Of a stretch of DNA of 64,000 nucleotides, positions 52,005-64,000 are shown one piece after another. The translations under genes were made by a program, and so were the position numbers. The stretch lies in assembly GCF_003144395.1 (NCBI RefSeq), contig NZ_PENZ01000027.1, forward strand, positions 62,001 to 126,000, read 5' to 3'. The notes under the pieces are model-generated. The model did no database searches and was not told the origin of the DNA. It saw only the letters and a program-made list of their open reading frames with translations. Within the stretch, counting starts at the first letter, position 1. Every line of letters starts with the position of its first letter. Source of the stretch: Proteus faecis. Its GTDB lineage: Bacteria; Pseudomonadota; Gammaproteobacteria; Enterobacterales; Enterobacteriaceae.

Positions 52005-52149
52005 CATTAATTTTTGCTTTGTTGGGATTGAAAACGATCTATTCTAACGCCATCTCTCATTTATCACCATAAAATGTCGTTAATACGGGGTTAAATGAGT
52101 GAAAGAGTAAAAATATTGATAGCTAAGTGTATGATAGTTGGAAAACGCA

Positions 52150-52779
52150 ATGGCCAATAAAAAACGTTCGGCAAGCTCTAGCCGCTGGTTACAAGAACAT
52201 TTTAGTGATAAATATGTTCAGCAAGCACAGAAAAAAGGGTTTCGCTCTCGTGCTTGGTTTAAGCTGGAAGAAATTCAGCAAAGTGACAATATTTTTAAAC
52301 CAGGTATGACCGTTGTCGATTTAGGGGCAGCCCCAGGAGGGTGGTCTCAATATGTTGTACAGAAGTTAGGAAGCAAAGGTCGAATCATCGCATGTGACCT
52401 TTTACCTATGGATCCTATAGTCGGGGTCGATTTCCTTCAAGGCGATTTTCGTGATGAACTTGTGTTGAAGGCATTGCTTGATAGAGTAGGTGAAAACAAA
52501 GTCCAGGTTGTCATGTCTGACATGGCTCCAAACATGAGCGGTACACCCGCGGTCGATATTCCTCGATCCATGTATTTAGTAGAGTTAGCGCTTGATATGT
52601 GTCGTGATGTACTGGCTCCCGGGGGAAGTTTTATTGTCAAAGTATTTCAGGGAGAAGGCTTTGATGAATACCTGGGGCAAATACGCTCCCTGTTTACGAA
52701 AGTGAAAGTTCGTAAACCAGACGCTTCGCGGTCTCGTTCTCGTGAGGTATATATTGTAGCCACAGGGCGTAAACTTTAG
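52150..52779 (+). CDS. rlmE: 23S rRNA (Um2552) 2'-O-methyltransferase RlmE
   Basis: 209 residues, equal to E. coli RlmE (FtsJ/RrmJ). It methylates U2552 in the A-loop late in 50S assembly. The N-terminal [19 protein letters not shown] leads to the catalytic Lys38 in [11 protein letters not shown]; the SAM-binding motif is [26 protein letters not shown] and [10 protein letters not shown] supply the Asp and second Lys, and SREVYIVA the Glu. It lies 47 bp upstream of ftsH, with which it is heat-induced in E. coli. Confidence 0.97.
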   Translation: MANKKRSASSSRWLQEHFSDKYVQQAQKKGFRSRAWFKLEEIQQSDNIFKPGMTVVDLGAAPGGWSQYVVQKLGSKGRIIACDLLPMDPIVGVDFLQGDFRDELVLKALLDRVGENKVQVVMSDMAPNMSGTPAVDIPRSMYLVELALDMCRDVLAPGGSFIVKVFQGEGFDEYLGQIRSLFTKVKVRKPDASRSRSREVYIVATGRKL

Positions 52780-52826
52780 TACCCTAAAGCTATTTGTTAA
52801 CACAGTTGTAATATGAGGTTAATCCC

Positions 52827-54770
52827 TTGAGTGACATGGCGAAAAACCTGATCCTCTGGCTAGTTATTGCAGTCGTTTTGATGTCATTATTCCAGAGCTT
52901 CGGACCCAGCGATTCGAATAGTCGTAAGGTGGATTACTCTACCTTTATCAATGAGTTAACTAATAACCAATTACGCGAGGTCAGCATAAGTGGTTATGAT
53001 ATTAATGTAACTAAAACAGATAACTCAAAGTACAGCACGTATATGCCTATGCGTGATGACAACCTGCTGACCACTTTAATGAACCGTAATGTAAAAGTAA
53101 CGGGCGAACCACTTGAAGGCCAAAGTCTTCTGACTCAAATTTTTGTGTCTTGGTTCCCAATGCTATTACTAATTGGTCTTTGGATTTTCTTTATGCGCCA
53201 AATGCAAGGTGGTGGCGGTAAAGGTGCGATGTCTTTCGGTAAAAGCAAGGCGCGCATGTTGACAGAAGACCAAATCAAAACAACCTTTGCTGATGTAGCG
53301 GGTTGTGATGAAGCGAAAGAAGAAGTAAGCGAATTAGTTGAGTATTTACGTGATCCCGGTCGTTTCCAGAAATTAGGGGGTAAAATCCCTAAAGGTATTC
53401 TGATGGTGGGGCCTCCAGGTACAGGTAAAACATTATTAGCAAAAGCCATCGCGGGTGAAGCGAAAGTTCCATTCTTTACCATTTCAGGTTCTGATTTCGT
53501 TGAAATGTTTGTGGGTGTGGGTGCTTCTCGTGTTCGTGATATGTTTGAACAAGCTAAAAAAGCAGCACCTTGTATCATCTTTATCGATGAAATCGATGCG
53601 GTTGGTCGCCAACGTGGTGCCGGTTTAGGTGGTGGTCATGATGAACGTGAACAAACACTGAACCAAATGCTTGTTGAGATGGATGGTTTCGAAGGTAATG
53701 AAGGTATTATTGTTATTGCGGCAACTAACCGTCCTGATGTGTTAGACCCAGCATTACTTCGTCCGGGTCGTTTTGACCGCCAAGTGGTTGTTGGTTTACC
53801 TGATGTGCGTGGACGTGAGCAAATCCTTAAAGTCCATATGCGCCGTGTGCCTTTATCACCAGATGTTGATCCAGCAATTTTAGCGCGTGGTACGCCAGGT
53901 TTCTCTGGTGCTGACTTAGCTAACTTAGTTAACGAGGCTGCTTTATTCGCTGCACGTGGTAATAAACGTGTTGTCTCAATGGTCGAGTTTGAGAAAGCGA
54001 AAGATAAGATAATGATGGGCGCAGAGCGCCGTTCAATGGTGATGACTGAAGAACAAAAAGCATCAACTGCTTATCATGAAGCGGGTCACGCAATTATTGG
54101 CCGTTTAGTACCTGAACATGATCCTGTGCATAAAGTGACGATTATTCCTCGTGGACGTGCATTAGGTGTGACTTTCTTCTTACCTGAAGGCGACCAAATT
54201 AGTGCGAGTCGCCAGAAGTTAGAGAGCCAAATTTCAACACTTTACGGTGGCCGTTTAGCTGAAGAAATTATCTATGGTGCAGAACATGTTTCTACGGGTG
54301 CTTCTAATGACATCAAAGTTGCAACCAATATTGCACGTAACATGGTGACACAATGGGGCTTCTCTGAAAAATTAGGGCCATTGCTGTACGCAGAAGAAGA
54401 AGGTGAAGTGTTCTTAGGTCGTTCTGTTGCTAAAGCGCAGCATATGTCTGATGAAACAGCTCGTACAATTGACGAAGAAATTAAAGCTATCGTTGATCGT
54501 AACTATGTTCGTGCTCGTCAGATCTTAATGGACAACCTTGATATTCTGCACTCAATGAAAGATGCACTGATGACTTATGAAACTATCGATGCGCCTCAAA
54601 TTGATGATTTAATGAATCGTCGCGATGTTCGTCCACCTGCGGGTTGGGAAGGCAATAATGGCAATAGTGGTACAACTACTGCCCAGCCAGCACAAGCGCA
54701 TGTAGCGAGTGAGCCAAAAGATAAGCCAGAGTCAGAAAGTGATACACCTTCTGATAAAAATACTCACTAA
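52827..54770 (+). CDS. ftsH: ATP-dependent membrane zinc metalloprotease FtsH
   Basis: 647 residues. This hexameric AAA+ protease degrades LpxC, sigma-32, SecY and damaged membrane proteins. Two membrane segments ([19 protein letters not shown] and [18 protein letters not shown]) flank a short periplasmic domain. The Walker A GPPGTGKT is near residue 194 and the zinc site HEAGH near residue 416. TTG start (MSDMAKN) is best placed relative to GAGG; the ATG nine bases later is the alternative. Its regulators HflK and HflC are in this window at 10.8-13.1 kb. Confidence 0.97.
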   Translation: MSDMAKNLILWLVIAVVLMSLFQSFGPSDSNSRKVDYSTFINELTNNQLREVSISGYDINVTKTDNSKYSTYMPMRDDNLLTTLMNRNVKVTGEPLEGQSLLTQIFVSWFPMLLLIGLWIFFMRQMQGGGGKGAMSFGKSKARMLTEDQIKTTFADVAGCDEAKEEVSELVEYLRDPGRFQKLGGKIPKGILMVGPPGTGKTLLAKAIAGEAKVPFFTISGSDFVEMFVGVGASRVRDMFEQAKKAAPCIIFIDEIDAVGRQRGAGLGGGHDEREQTLNQMLVEMDGFEGNEGIIVIAATNRPDVLDPALLRPGRFDRQVVVGLPDVRGREQILKVHMRRVPLSPDVDPAILARGTPGFSGADLANLVNEAALFAARGNKRVVSMVEFEKAKDKIMMGAERRSMVMTEEQKASTAYHEAGHAIIGRLVPEHDPVHKVTIIPRGRALGVTFFLPEGDQISASRQKLESQISTLYGGRLAEEIIYGAEHVSTGASNDIKVATNIARNMVTQWGFSEKLGPLLYAEEEGEVFLGRSVAKAQHMSDETARTIDEEIKAIVDRNYVRARQILMDNLDILHSMKDALMTYETIDAPQIDDLMNRRDVRPPAGWEGNNGNSGTTTAQPAQAHVASEPKDKPESESDTPSDKNTH

Positions 54771-54809
54771 TCCTTATTGGGTTATGCACATTGAGTAAGC
54801 TATAAATAC

Positions 54810-54838
54810 AAACCCCAGGCTTCTGGGGTTTTTTTTTG
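54810..54838 (+). terminator. Rho-independent terminator after ftsH
   Basis: AACCCCAG pairs with CTGGGGTT, GCTT loop, long T run. Confidence 0.88.
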
Positions 54839-54852
54839 AAGGTATCAATGAA

Positions 54853-55695
54853 ATGAAATTAATGGCGAGAGGAACAGAACTTAACTTATCAACACCTCAA
54901 GTTATGGGGATTTTGAATGTTACTCCAGACTCTTTTTCTGATGGTGGCACTCATAATTCACTTAATGATGCAGTTGATCATGCGGCAAAATTAATCGCTG
55001 AAGGGGCTTCTATCATCGATATTGGTGGTGAGTCAACTCGACCTGGCGCAAGTGATGTCTCTATTGATGAAGAGTTGCAGCGTGTTGTTCCTGTTGTTGA
55101 GGCTATTCGTCAGCGTTTTGATATTTGGATCTCTGTTGATACATCCAAAGCTCAGGTCATTACTGAATCAGCAAACGTCGGTGCTTCAATTATCAATGAT
55201 ATTCGCTCTTTACAAGAGCCGGGAGCACTTGAAGCAGCAGCTAAAACAGGTTTGCCTGTGTGTATTATGCATATGCAGGGCAACCCTAAAACTATGCAAC
55301 AATCGCCACATTATGAGAATGTGATGATGGATGTTGATCGTTTTTTACAAGAAAATATTCAACGTTGCGTTGATGCAGGGATCGAAAAAAATCAAATTAT
55401 TCTTGATCCAGGATTCGGCTTTGGTAAAAATTTAGCGCATAATTACCAATTATTAGCACACTTAAGTGAACTTCATCACTTTGGTCTACCTATACTTGCC
55501 GGAATGTCACGCAAATCAATGGTTGGACAACTATTGAATGTGCCACCACAAGAGCGTGTTGCTGGTAGCGTGGCATGCGCAGTTATTGCAGCGATGCAAG
55601 GCGCACAAATTATTCGTGTACACGATGTTAAAGAGACTGTTGATGCGATGAAAGTCGTACAAGCGACTCTTTCTGCAAAGGAAAATAATGAATGA
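54853..55695 (+). CDS. folP: Dihydropteroate synthase
   Basis: 280 residues (E. coli 282). It joins p-aminobenzoate to the pterin diphosphate in folate synthesis and is the sulfonamide target. The signatures [15 protein letters not shown] and [11 protein letters not shown] are complete, and [10 protein letters not shown] and GMSRKS are present. glmM starts within its stop codon (ATGA), as in E. coli. Confidence 0.96.
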   Translation: MKLMARGTELNLSTPQVMGILNVTPDSFSDGGTHNSLNDAVDHAAKLIAEGASIIDIGGESTRPGASDVSIDEELQRVVPVVEAIRQRFDIWISVDTSKAQVITESANVGASIINDIRSLQEPGALEAAAKTGLPVCIMHMQGNPKTMQQSPHYENVMMDVDRFLQENIQRCVDAGIEKNQIILDPGFGFGKNLAHNYQLLAHLSELHHFGLPILAGMSRKSMVGQLLNVPPQERVAGSVACAVIAAMQGAQIIRVHDVKETVDAMKVVQATLSAKENNE

Positions 55696-57029
55696 GCGAA
55701 CGTAAATACTTTGGAACAGATGGTATCCGTGGAAAAGTAGGTGATAGTCCAATTACACCTGATTTTGTATTAAAACTAGGTTGGGCTGCGGGCAAAGTAT
55801 TAGCACGTCATGGCTCTCGCAAAATCATTATTGGTAAAGATACTCGTATTTCAGGCTATATGCTGGAATCAGCATTAGAAGCGGGTTTAGCGGCTGCAGG
55901 TTTATCAGCCTCATTTACTGGACCAATGCCAACACCGGCTGTTGCTTATTTAACGCGTACATTTCGTGCTGAAGCAGGGATTGTTATTTCAGCTTCTCAT
56001 AACCCTTATTACGATAATGGGATTAAATTCTTCTCTATTGATGGTACAAAATTACCAGATGAAGTAGAAGAAGCTATTGAAGCTGAAATGGAAAAGCCAA
56101 TTACTTGTGTTGAATCCGCAGAGCTTGGTCGTGCAAATCGTATCGTGGATGCGGCAGGTCGTTATATTGAATTCTGTAAAGGGACTTTCCCGAATGAAAA
56201 CAATCTTAATGGTCTAAAAGTGGTTGTCGATTGTGCTCATGGTGCAACATACCATATCGCGCCAAACGTATTTCGTGAACTAGGTGCTGAAGTGATCACT
56301 ATTGGTTGTGAACCAACGGGTATCAATATCAACGAAGAGTGTGGTGCAACAGATGTTCGTATGTTGCAAAAACGCGTATTAGAAGAAGGCGCTGATGTTG
56401 GTTTAGCTTTTGATGGTGACGGTGACCGTATCATCATGGTTGACCATCAAGGTCTAAAAGTTGATGGTGACCAAATTCTCTATATTATTGCGAGAGAAGC
56501 ATTACGCCAAGGTCAATTACGCGGTGGTGCTGTTGGTACTCTAATGAGTAATATGGGATTAGAGATTGCACTTAAACAACTGGGTATTCCTTTTGTCAGA
56601 GCAAAAGTGGGTGACCGCTATGTGCTTGAAAAACTACAAGAGAAAGGCTGGCGTTTAGGTGCCGAAAACTCAGGCCATATTATTTTATTAGATAAAACAA
56701 CGACAGGTGACGGTATTGTTGCAGGTTTACAAGTTTTAAGTGCAATGGTGCGTAACCATATGAGCCTACATGATCTATGTAGTGGCATGAAGCTATTACC
56801 GCAAGTGTTAGTGAATGTTCGCTTTACGGGTAGCCACGACCCGTTACAAACATCTGAAGTTCAGCAAGTCGCCAAAGCAGTTGAAGACGAGCTGGCTGGT
56901 AAAGGTCGTGTATTGTTGCGTAAATCAGGTACAGAACCTTTAATTCGTGTCATGGTTGAAGGTGAAAATGAAGAGCAAGTTACTGCGATGGCAAATCGTA
57001 TTGCTGACGCAGTGAAGCACGTGGGTTAA
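55692..57029 (+). CDS. glmM: Phosphoglucosamine mutase
   Basis: 445 residues, as in E. coli. It converts glucosamine 6-phosphate to the 1-phosphate for UDP-GlcNAc, feeding peptidoglycan and LPS. The phosphoserine is Ser102 in [13 protein letters not shown]; the metal loop is FDGDGDRI; the substrate loop is GAENSGH. It overlaps folP by four bases. Confidence 0.97.
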   Translation: MSERKYFGTDGIRGKVGDSPITPDFVLKLGWAAGKVLARHGSRKIIIGKDTRISGYMLESALEAGLAAAGLSASFTGPMPTPAVAYLTRTFRAEAGIVISASHNPYYDNGIKFFSIDGTKLPDEVEEAIEAEMEKPITCVESAELGRANRIVDAAGRYIEFCKGTFPNENNLNGLKVVVDCAHGATYHIAPNVFRELGAEVITIGCEPTGININEECGATDVRMLQKRVLEEGADVGLAFDGDGDRIIMVDHQGLKVDGDQILYIIAREALRQGQLRGGAVGTLMSNMGLEIALKQLGIPFVRAKVGDRYVLEKLQEKGWRLGAENSGHIILLDKTTTGDGIVAGLQVLSAMVRNHMSLHDLCSGMKLLPQVLVNVRFTGSHDPLQTSEVQQVAKAVEDELAGKGRVLLRKSGTEPLIRVMVEGENEEQVTAMANRIADAVKHVG

Positions 57030-57194
57030 TTGATGATTTTTTCTTCAATCAATCACTTTGTAGTAAAATAACCTTGCTTGTCAGTTCAGCTTTGGTTAGT
57101 ATTCACACCCGCTTAGTAAGGTCTTGAACTAAAGCGGGTGAAGCAATCGAAGGTTATCGTTAAGACGATAAGTTCCATAGAAAAGGTAACGCAA

Positions 57195-57539
57195 ATGTAT
57201 ACGGCACTCATTGTTATTCTTATCATTGTAGCAACAGGGCTAGTTGGTCTGATCCTGTTACAGCAGGGTAAAGGTGCTGATATGGGCGCTTCTTTTGGTG
57301 CAGGTGCTTCCGGTACAGTATTTGGTTCAAGCGGTTCAGCTAACTTTATGACCCGTATGACCGCTGTTTTAGCAACAGCTTTTATTGTACTTGCCCTTAT
57401 TTTAGGTAATCTAAGTGCCAATAAAACTGTGCGTGAAGACAGCAAATGGATGTCTATCGAGCAGACTACAGAAGAAGCTAAAAAAGCTGAGCAGTTAGCA
57501 GCGCCTGTAGCGCCAGCAAATACAGATATTCCGCAGTAA
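57195..57539 (+). CDS. secG: Preprotein translocase subunit SecG
   Basis: 114 residues (E. coli 110). It is the small subunit of SecYEG. Two membrane segments, ALIVILIIVATGLVGLILLQ and MTAVLATAFIVLALILGNL, are separated by the Gly/Ser-rich conserved loop GKGADMGASFGAGASGTVFG. ATG at 57195 follows AAAAGGTAACGCAA; the open frame upstream is not used. It is followed by tRNA-Leu, as in E. coli. Confidence 0.95.
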   Translation: MYTALIVILIIVATGLVGLILLQQGKGADMGASFGAGASGTVFGSSGSANFMTRMTAVLATAFIVLALILGNLSANKTVREDSKWMSIEQTTEEAKKAEQLAAPVAPANTDIPQ

Positions 57540-57597
57540 ACTAAGTAAAGATTTAAATGAGATTGTTAATATTTACGCAGTAACAGTCTCATTAAGT

Positions 57598-57687
57598 GCC
57601 GAGGTGGTGAAATTGGTATACACGCTACCTTGAGGTGGTAGTGCCTATAAAACGGGCGTACGGGTTCAAGTCCCGTTCTCGGCACCA
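57598..57687 (+). tRNA. tRNA-Leu(GAG)
   Basis: 90 nt including encoded CCA, with a long class II variable arm. The anticodon loop CTTGAGGT carries GAG. Acceptor GCCGAGG pairs with TCTCGGC (one G-U pair). It corresponds to E. coli leuU by position and sequence. Confidence 0.96.
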
Positions 57688-57747
57688 TTATTCCAGATAG
57701 CTTGCGTTTTGCTTGTTATCAGCGTAAAATTTGCCACGTTTTTCGAA

Positions 57748-57824
<77 letters not shown>

Positions 57825-57943
57825 CTTCTAACAATACAGCACTTTTCTCATTAATCATCTTGTTGAACCGATTATGATCCTGAGTGGAATGTGCCGTAAG
57901 AAGAGGTTATTCTCGAATGGCAAGTTACAGGGTCCAGTTGCAT

Positions 57944-60008
<2,065 letters not shown>

Positions 60009-60030
60009 CAACTGAGCAGGAAGGAACAGA

Positions 60031-62787
60031 ATGACAGATGAAACAGTAAAATCACTGGCAGAAGAGATTCAGACACCGGTTGAACGTTTGGTACAGCAGT
60101 TTGCTGATGCCGGTATTAAGAAGACCGTCTCTGATTCTGTCTCCCAAAAAGAGAAAGAAACCTTACTGGCTTGGTTGAATCGTGATAAAGACGTATCAAC
60201 CAACCAACCAGAAAAATTAACGTTACAACGCAAAGTGCGTAGTACGTTAAGTGTTCCTGGTACAGGTGGCAAAAGTAAATCAGTAGCCATCGAAGTCCGC
60301 AAAAAACGCACTTATGTGAACCGTGACGCCGTTGAAAAAGCGCAAGCGGATGAGCAAGCTCAGCGTGAAGCGGAAGAAAAGGCGCATCGCGAAGCCGAAG
60401 AAAAAGCCCAGCGCGAAGCACAAGAGAAAGCACAGCGCGAAGCTGAAGAAAAAGCAAAACGTGAAGCTGAAAAGGCGAAGAAAGACGCCGAAGAAAAAGC
60501 GAAACGTGAAGCTGAAGAAGCAAAACGTGAAGCAGCGGAATTAGCTAAGCGCGAAGCAGCGGAAAAAGATAAAGTGAAACAAAACGATAAACCAAAAGCT
60601 GATAAAGCAGCAGATCAGGAAAAAGCACGTCGCAATGCTGAACAGGCTGAACTGAAGCGTAAAACGGAAGAAGCACAGCGCCGTAAAGCGGAAGAAGAAG
60701 CACGCATAGCAGCAGAAAAAGCACGTCGTTTAGCTGAAGAAAATGCTGAAAAATGGACTGCTGAACCTAAAGCACCAGAAGCTGAAGGCTCAGACTATCA
60801 TGTAACAACATCACGTTATGCTCGTGATGCAGAAGATGAAAGTGATGCTGAAGTTGAAGGTGGCCGCGGTCGTGGTCGTAATGCTAAGGCTCCTCGTCCT
60901 AAGAAAAACAACCGCCATTCTGAAAAAGCAGATCGTGAAGAAGCACGTGCTGCTGGCCGTACTAACAAGAAAGGTAAACGTAAAGGTAGCGCATTACAGC
61001 AAGGCTTTAATAAGCCAGCGGCTGTTGTAAACCGTGATGTTATTATCGGTGAGACTATTTCTGTTGCTGAACTGGCTAACAAAATGGCAGTAAAAGGGTC
61101 TGAAGTTATCAAAACTATGATGAAAATGGGTGCTATGGCGACCATTAATCAGGTTTTAGACCAAGAAACTGCGCAGCTTGTTGCTGAAGAAATGGGTCAC
61201 AAAGTTATCTTACGTCGTGAAAACGAGTTAGAAGAACAAGTCATGAGCGATCGTGATACTGGCGAAGAAAGCGCAGTATCTCGTGCTCCAGTTGTGACTA
61301 TCATGGGTCACGTTGACCATGGTAAAACATCATTACTGGACTACATTCGTTCAACGAAAGTAGCATCAGGCGAAGCGGGTGGTATCACCCAGCATATTGG
61401 TGCTTATCACGTTAAAACTGACAAAGGTGAAATCACCTTCCTAGATACTCCAGGTCACGCCGCGTTTACTTCAATGCGTGCTCGTGGTGCTCAGGTTACG
61501 GATATCGTTGTTCTGGTTGTTGCGGCAGATGATGGTGTAATGCCACAAACTATCGAAGCAATCCAACACGCAAAAGCAGCAAACGTACCGGTTGTTGTTG
61601 CAGTGAACAAAATTGATAAACACGAAGCTGATCCAGATCGCGTTAAAACTGAATTGTCTCAATATGGCATTCTGCCAGAAGATTGGGGTGGTGAAACTCA
61701 GTTTATCCATGTATCTGCAAAACAAGGTTTAGGTATTGACGAACTGCTAGATGCTATTCTTTTACAAGCTGAAGTTCTCGAACTGAAAGCAGTTAAAGAA
61801 GGTATGGCAAGCGGTGTTGTTATCGAATCTTACCTTGATAAAGGTCGTGGTCCAGTTGCAACTATTCTTGTCCGTGAAGGTACGCTAAATAAAGGTGACA
61901 TCGTTCTGTGTGGTTTCGAATATGGTCGTATTCGTGCAATGCGTAACGAATTAGGTCAAGACGTTCAATCTGCTGGACCATCAATGCCAGTTGAGATTTT
62001 AGGTCTGTCTAATGTTCCTTCTGCGGGTGATGAAGCAACGGTTGTTCGTGACGAGAAGAAAGCGCGTGAAGTTGCATTATACCGTCAAGGTAAATTCCGC
62101 GATGTTAAACTGGCTCGTCAGCAGAAATCTAAACTGGAAAACATGTTTGCTAACATGGAAGAAGGTAAAACTTCTGAACTGAATATCGTTCTGAAAACTG
62201 ACGTTCAAGGTACTTGTGAAGCGATTACTGATGCATTAGTTAAACTTTCTACTAATGAAGTTAAACTGAAAATCATCGGTTCAGGCGTAGGTGGTATCAC
62301 CGAAACTGACGCAACATTAGCGGCCGCTTCTAACGCAATCATTCTTGGTTTCAACGTTCGTGCTGATGCATCTGCTCGCCGTATCATTGAACAAGAAAGT
62401 GTTGATTTACGTTACTACTCCGTTATTTATAGTCTGATTGACGAAATCAAACTGGCAATGAGCGGCATGTTGGCACCTGAATATAAACAAGAAATCATGG
62501 GTCTTGCAGAAGTCCGTGATGTGTTTAAATCACCTAAATTCGGTGCGATTGCGGGCTGTATGGTGGTTGAAGGTAACATCAAACGTAATAACCCAATTCG
62601 TGTTCTACGTGATAACGTGGTTATCTATGAAGGCGAACTTGAGTCACTACGTCGCTTTAAAGATGACGTCAACGAAGTGCGTAATGGCATGGAATGTGGT
62701 ATCGGTGTGAAAAACTACAACGATGTCCGTGTTGGCGACATGATTGAAGTCTTCCAAGTTATCGAAATCAAACGTTCTATTGATTAA
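60031..62787 (+). CDS. infB: Translation initiation factor IF-2
   Basis: 918 residues (E. coli 890). It recruits initiator tRNA and promotes subunit joining. The N-terminal domain is followed by a long charged helix of repeated EEKAQREA-type units (about residues 105-240), then the G domain with GHVDHGKTS near residue 424, DTPGHAAF and NKID, and the C-terminal domains that bind fMet-tRNA. A GTG at 60574 (KDKVKQND) corresponds to the E. coli IF2-2 internal start. The tRNA it uses is encoded at the head of the same operon. Confidence 0.97.
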   Translation: MTDETVKSLAEEIQTPVERLVQQFADAGIKKTVSDSVSQKEKETLLAWLNRDKDVSTNQPEKLTLQRKVRSTLSVPGTGGKSKSVAIEVRKKRTYVNRDAVEKAQADEQAQREAEEKAHREAEEKAQREAQEKAQREAEEKAKREAEKAKKDAEEKAKREAEEAKREAAELAKREAAEKDKVKQNDKPKADKAADQEKARRNAEQAELKRKTEEAQRRKAEEEARIAAEKARRLAEENAEKWTAEPKAPEAEGSDYHVTTSRYARDAEDESDAEVEGGRGRGRNAKAPRPKKNNRHSEKADREEARAAGRTNKKGKRKGSALQQGFNKPAAVVNRDVIIGETISVAELANKMAVKGSEVIKTMMKMGAMATINQVLDQETAQLVAEEMGHKVILRRENELEEQVMSDRDTGEESAVSRAPVVTIMGHVDHGKTSLLDYIRSTKVASGEAGGITQHIGAYHVKTDKGEITFLDTPGHAAFTSMRARGAQVTDIVVLVVAADDGVMPQTIEAIQHAKAANVPVVVAVNKIDKHEADPDRVKTELSQYGILPEDWGGETQFIHVSAKQGLGIDELLDAILLQAEVLELKAVKEGMASGVVIESYLDKGRGPVATILVREGTLNKGDIVLCGFEYGRIRAMRNELGQDVQSAGPSMPVEILGLSNVPSAGDEATVVRDEKKAREVALYRQGKFRDVKLARQQKSKLENMFANMEEGKTSELNIVLKTDVQGTCEAITDALVKLSTNEVKLKIIGSGVGGITETDATLAAASNAIILGFNVRADASARRIIEQESVDLRYYSVIYSLIDEIKLAMSGMLAPEYKQEIMGLAEVRDVFKSPKFGAIAGCMVVEGNIKRNNPIRVLRDNVVIYEGELESLRRFKDDVNEVRNGMECGIGVKNYNDVRVGDMIEVFQVIEIKRSID

Positions 62788-63089
62788 TTTAGTACGTCTT
62801 GTTTTAAAAGGGAGCTCAAGGGCTCCCTTCTTATTCCTTTCTTTGTTGTATTCTCCTCTTATTTTCTCTCCATTTTTCAATATAACCGAAATAGATTGCC
62901 TTTCAGTAATTTATGAAAGTGAAATAACAGGGTAAAATAGCACCAAAGAAACATTTTATTTCTAAAGAAAGAAATCAGAGAAAGCGGTTGTTAAATACCA
63001 CTTCATGTATACTCTTTAGATATCATTGATTTTAGATTTGAATTAATAATGACAAGCAGGGCGATACCCTATTGTCAGGGAGAGATAAA
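62788..63089. other. infB-rbfA intergenic region
   Basis: About 300 bp. It contains the infB terminator at 62808-62829 and AT-rich sequence that may include an rbfA promoter. No gene is supported. Confidence 0.5.
62808..62829 (+). terminator. Hairpin terminator after infB
   Basis: AAGGGAGC pairs with GCTCCCTT around 6 nt, then a T-rich stretch (CTTATTCCTTT). Termination is probably partial. Confidence 0.65.
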
Positions 63090-63491
63090 ATGGCAAGAGA
63101 TTTTAGCCGTAGTCAGCGCGTTTCTCAGGAAATGCAAAAAGAAATCGCCATCATTTTACAACGTGAAGTCAAAGATCCACGCATTGGAATGGCCACGGTT
63201 TCTGGCGTTGAAATTTCTCGTGATTTGGCTTATGCCAAAGTGTTTGTCACCTTTTTAAACTTATCTGGTGGTGAAAAAAGCGAAGAAGAAATGGTTGCAG
63301 AGGGGTTAACTGCACTTAATGAAGCCGCTGGTTTTATTCGTTCTTTATTAGGCAAAGCGATGCGTTTACGCATTGTGCCTGAGCTGACATTTGCTTATGA
63401 CAACTCATTAGTTGAAGGTATGCGTATGTCTAACTTAGTTTCTAACGTCGTTAAAAGCGATGAAGAGCGTCGTCATAAAGAGGACAAATAA
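63090..63491 (+). CDS. rbfA: Ribosome-binding factor A
   Basis: 133 residues, as in E. coli. It is a KH-type cold-adaptation factor that binds immature 30S near helix 1. [22 protein letters not shown] and [17 protein letters not shown] match. ATG at 63090 follows CAGGGAGAGATAAA; an in-frame start 18 bp upstream would place the site inside the gene. truB begins one base inside its stop (TAATG). Confidence 0.96.
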   Translation: MARDFSRSQRVSQEMQKEIAIILQREVKDPRIGMATVSGVEISRDLAYAKVFVTFLNLSGGEKSEEEMVAEGLTALNEAAGFIRSLLGKAMRLRIVPELTFAYDNSLVEGMRMSNLVSNVVKSDEERRHKEDK

Positions 63492-64000
63492 TGGGGCGTC
63501 GTCGTAAGGGGCGTGAGATTAACGGCGTATTGCTACTCGATAAACCCCAAGATATTTCATCTAACGATGCACTCCAAAAAGTCCGCCGTATGTTTAATGC
63601 CAGTAAGGCTGGGCATACAGGGGCACTGGATCCTTTAGCAACAGGTATGCTCCCTATTTGTTTAGGTGAAGCAACGAAATTTTCACAGTTTCTATTGGAT
63701 TCTGATAAGCGTTATCGAGTTATTGCCCGTTTAGGGCAACGAACCGATACTTCTGATGCACATGGTGAGGTTATTCAAGAGCGCCCTGTGCAATTTACAC
63801 AGAAAGCTTTAGATGATGCCTTGGATAGTTTTCGTGGCGAAACATTGCAAGTCCCTTCAATGTACTCTGCCTTAAAACATCAAGGTAAACCGCTTTATGA
63901 ATATGCCCGACAAGGTATTGAAGTTGAGCGTGAAGCAAGACCGATTACCGTTTATGAACTTCAGTTTATTCGCTGGGAAGGTGATGAATTAGAGCTGGAG
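63491..64000 (+). CDS. truB: tRNA pseudouridine-55 synthase TruB, 3' end beyond window
   Basis: The first 170 codons are present. TruB makes pseudouridine 55 in the T-loop of nearly all tRNAs. The catalytic Asp47 lies in [32 protein letters not shown] and [18 protein letters not shown] are also typical. Its start overlaps the rbfA stop by one base. Its target base is the one replaced by G in tRNA-Gly copy 4 of this window. Confidence 0.95.
   Translation, partial: MGRRRKGREINGVLLLDKPQDISSNDALQKVRRMFNASKAGHTGALDPLATGMLPICLGEATKFSQFLLDSDKRYRVIARLGQRTDTSDAHGEVIQERPVQFTQKALDDALDSFRGETLQVPSMYSALKHQGKPLYEYARQGIEVEREARPITVYELQFIRWEGDELELE

Noticed and set aside
52138-52149. Upstream TTG start for rlmE adding four residues
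   Set aside because: Homologues begin at the following ATG region and the extension has no support.
60323-60544. Lys/Arg-rich open frames overlapping the IF2 repeat region
   Set aside because: Shifted readings of the Glu/Ala/Lys repeats of infB, caused by biased composition.

Overview
This 64 kb window is a chromosomal segment of a gammaproteobacterium of the order Enterobacterales. The most likely source is Proteus or a close Morganellaceae relative. Gene order follows Escherichia coli closely, proteins are highly similar to E. coli ones throughout, and base composition is AT-rich (roughly 38-40% GC by eye). Almost all of it is dense core genome. It joins two blocks that are separate in E. 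coli: an orn-to-mpl block (E. coli 94-96 min) and an argR-to-truB block (about 71-73 min). The junction lies between mpl and argR, near 42.7 kb.

Layout. 0-2 kb: rsgA (cut by the window edge), orn, and a seven-copy tandem tRNA-Gly(GCC) array on a 111-112 bp period. 2.06-2.78 kb: a gene-poor stretch with three consensus DnaA boxes and an exact IHF site, in the position of the E. coli datA locus. 2.8-20.7 kb: queG, then tsaE-amiB-mutL-miaA-hfq-hflX-hflKC, purA, nsrR-rnr-rlmB and the ribosomal operon rpsF-priB-rpsR-rplI. 20.7-37.2 kb: ytfB (oapA), an unrecognised 564-residue helical protein, a Zur-boxed zinc-starvation operon (L31B, L36B, ZinT), gabD, fklB, cysQ, ytfJ, ytfK, paeA, msrA, tamA-tamB and ytfP. 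37.3-39.3 kb: a very AT-rich accessory island with two or three small unknown ORFs, an internal hairpin and an MFS exporter. 39.4-43.2 kb: ppa, fbp, mpl, argR. 43.7-47 kb: mdh, an Ner-like regulator divergent from two tandem Mu-repressor-like DNA-binding proteins, then ispB. 47.3-64 kb: rplU-rpmA-obgE, dacB, greA with a GraL-like leader RNA, yhbY, rlmE-ftsH, folP-glmM, secG, tRNA-Leu, tRNA-fMet, and rimP-nusA-infB-rbfA-truB (cut by the window edge).

Functional themes are translation and RNA turnover (Orn, RNase R, Hfq, RimP, NusA, IF2, RbfA, TruB, RlmB, RlmE, MiaA, QueG, TsaE), membrane quality control (FtsH with HflK/HflC) and envelope assembly and recycling (AmiB, YtfB, TamA/B, Mpl, PBP4, GlmM). 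They also include stress regulation (NsrR, YtfK, Zur operon, GreA/GraL) and central metabolism (PurA, Fbp, Ppa, Mdh).

The parts most worth a second look are the datA-like locus, the 37.5-39.3 kb small-peptide/MFS island with its apparent frameshifts and attenuator hairpin, the Mu-like regulatory module beside ispB, the single Zur-controlled L31B-L36B-ZinT operon, the tRNA-Gly copy with a substituted T-loop base, and several structured leaders. Start codons were often chosen inside longer open frames by Shine-Dalgarno spacing and by the known N-termini of E. coli homologues.
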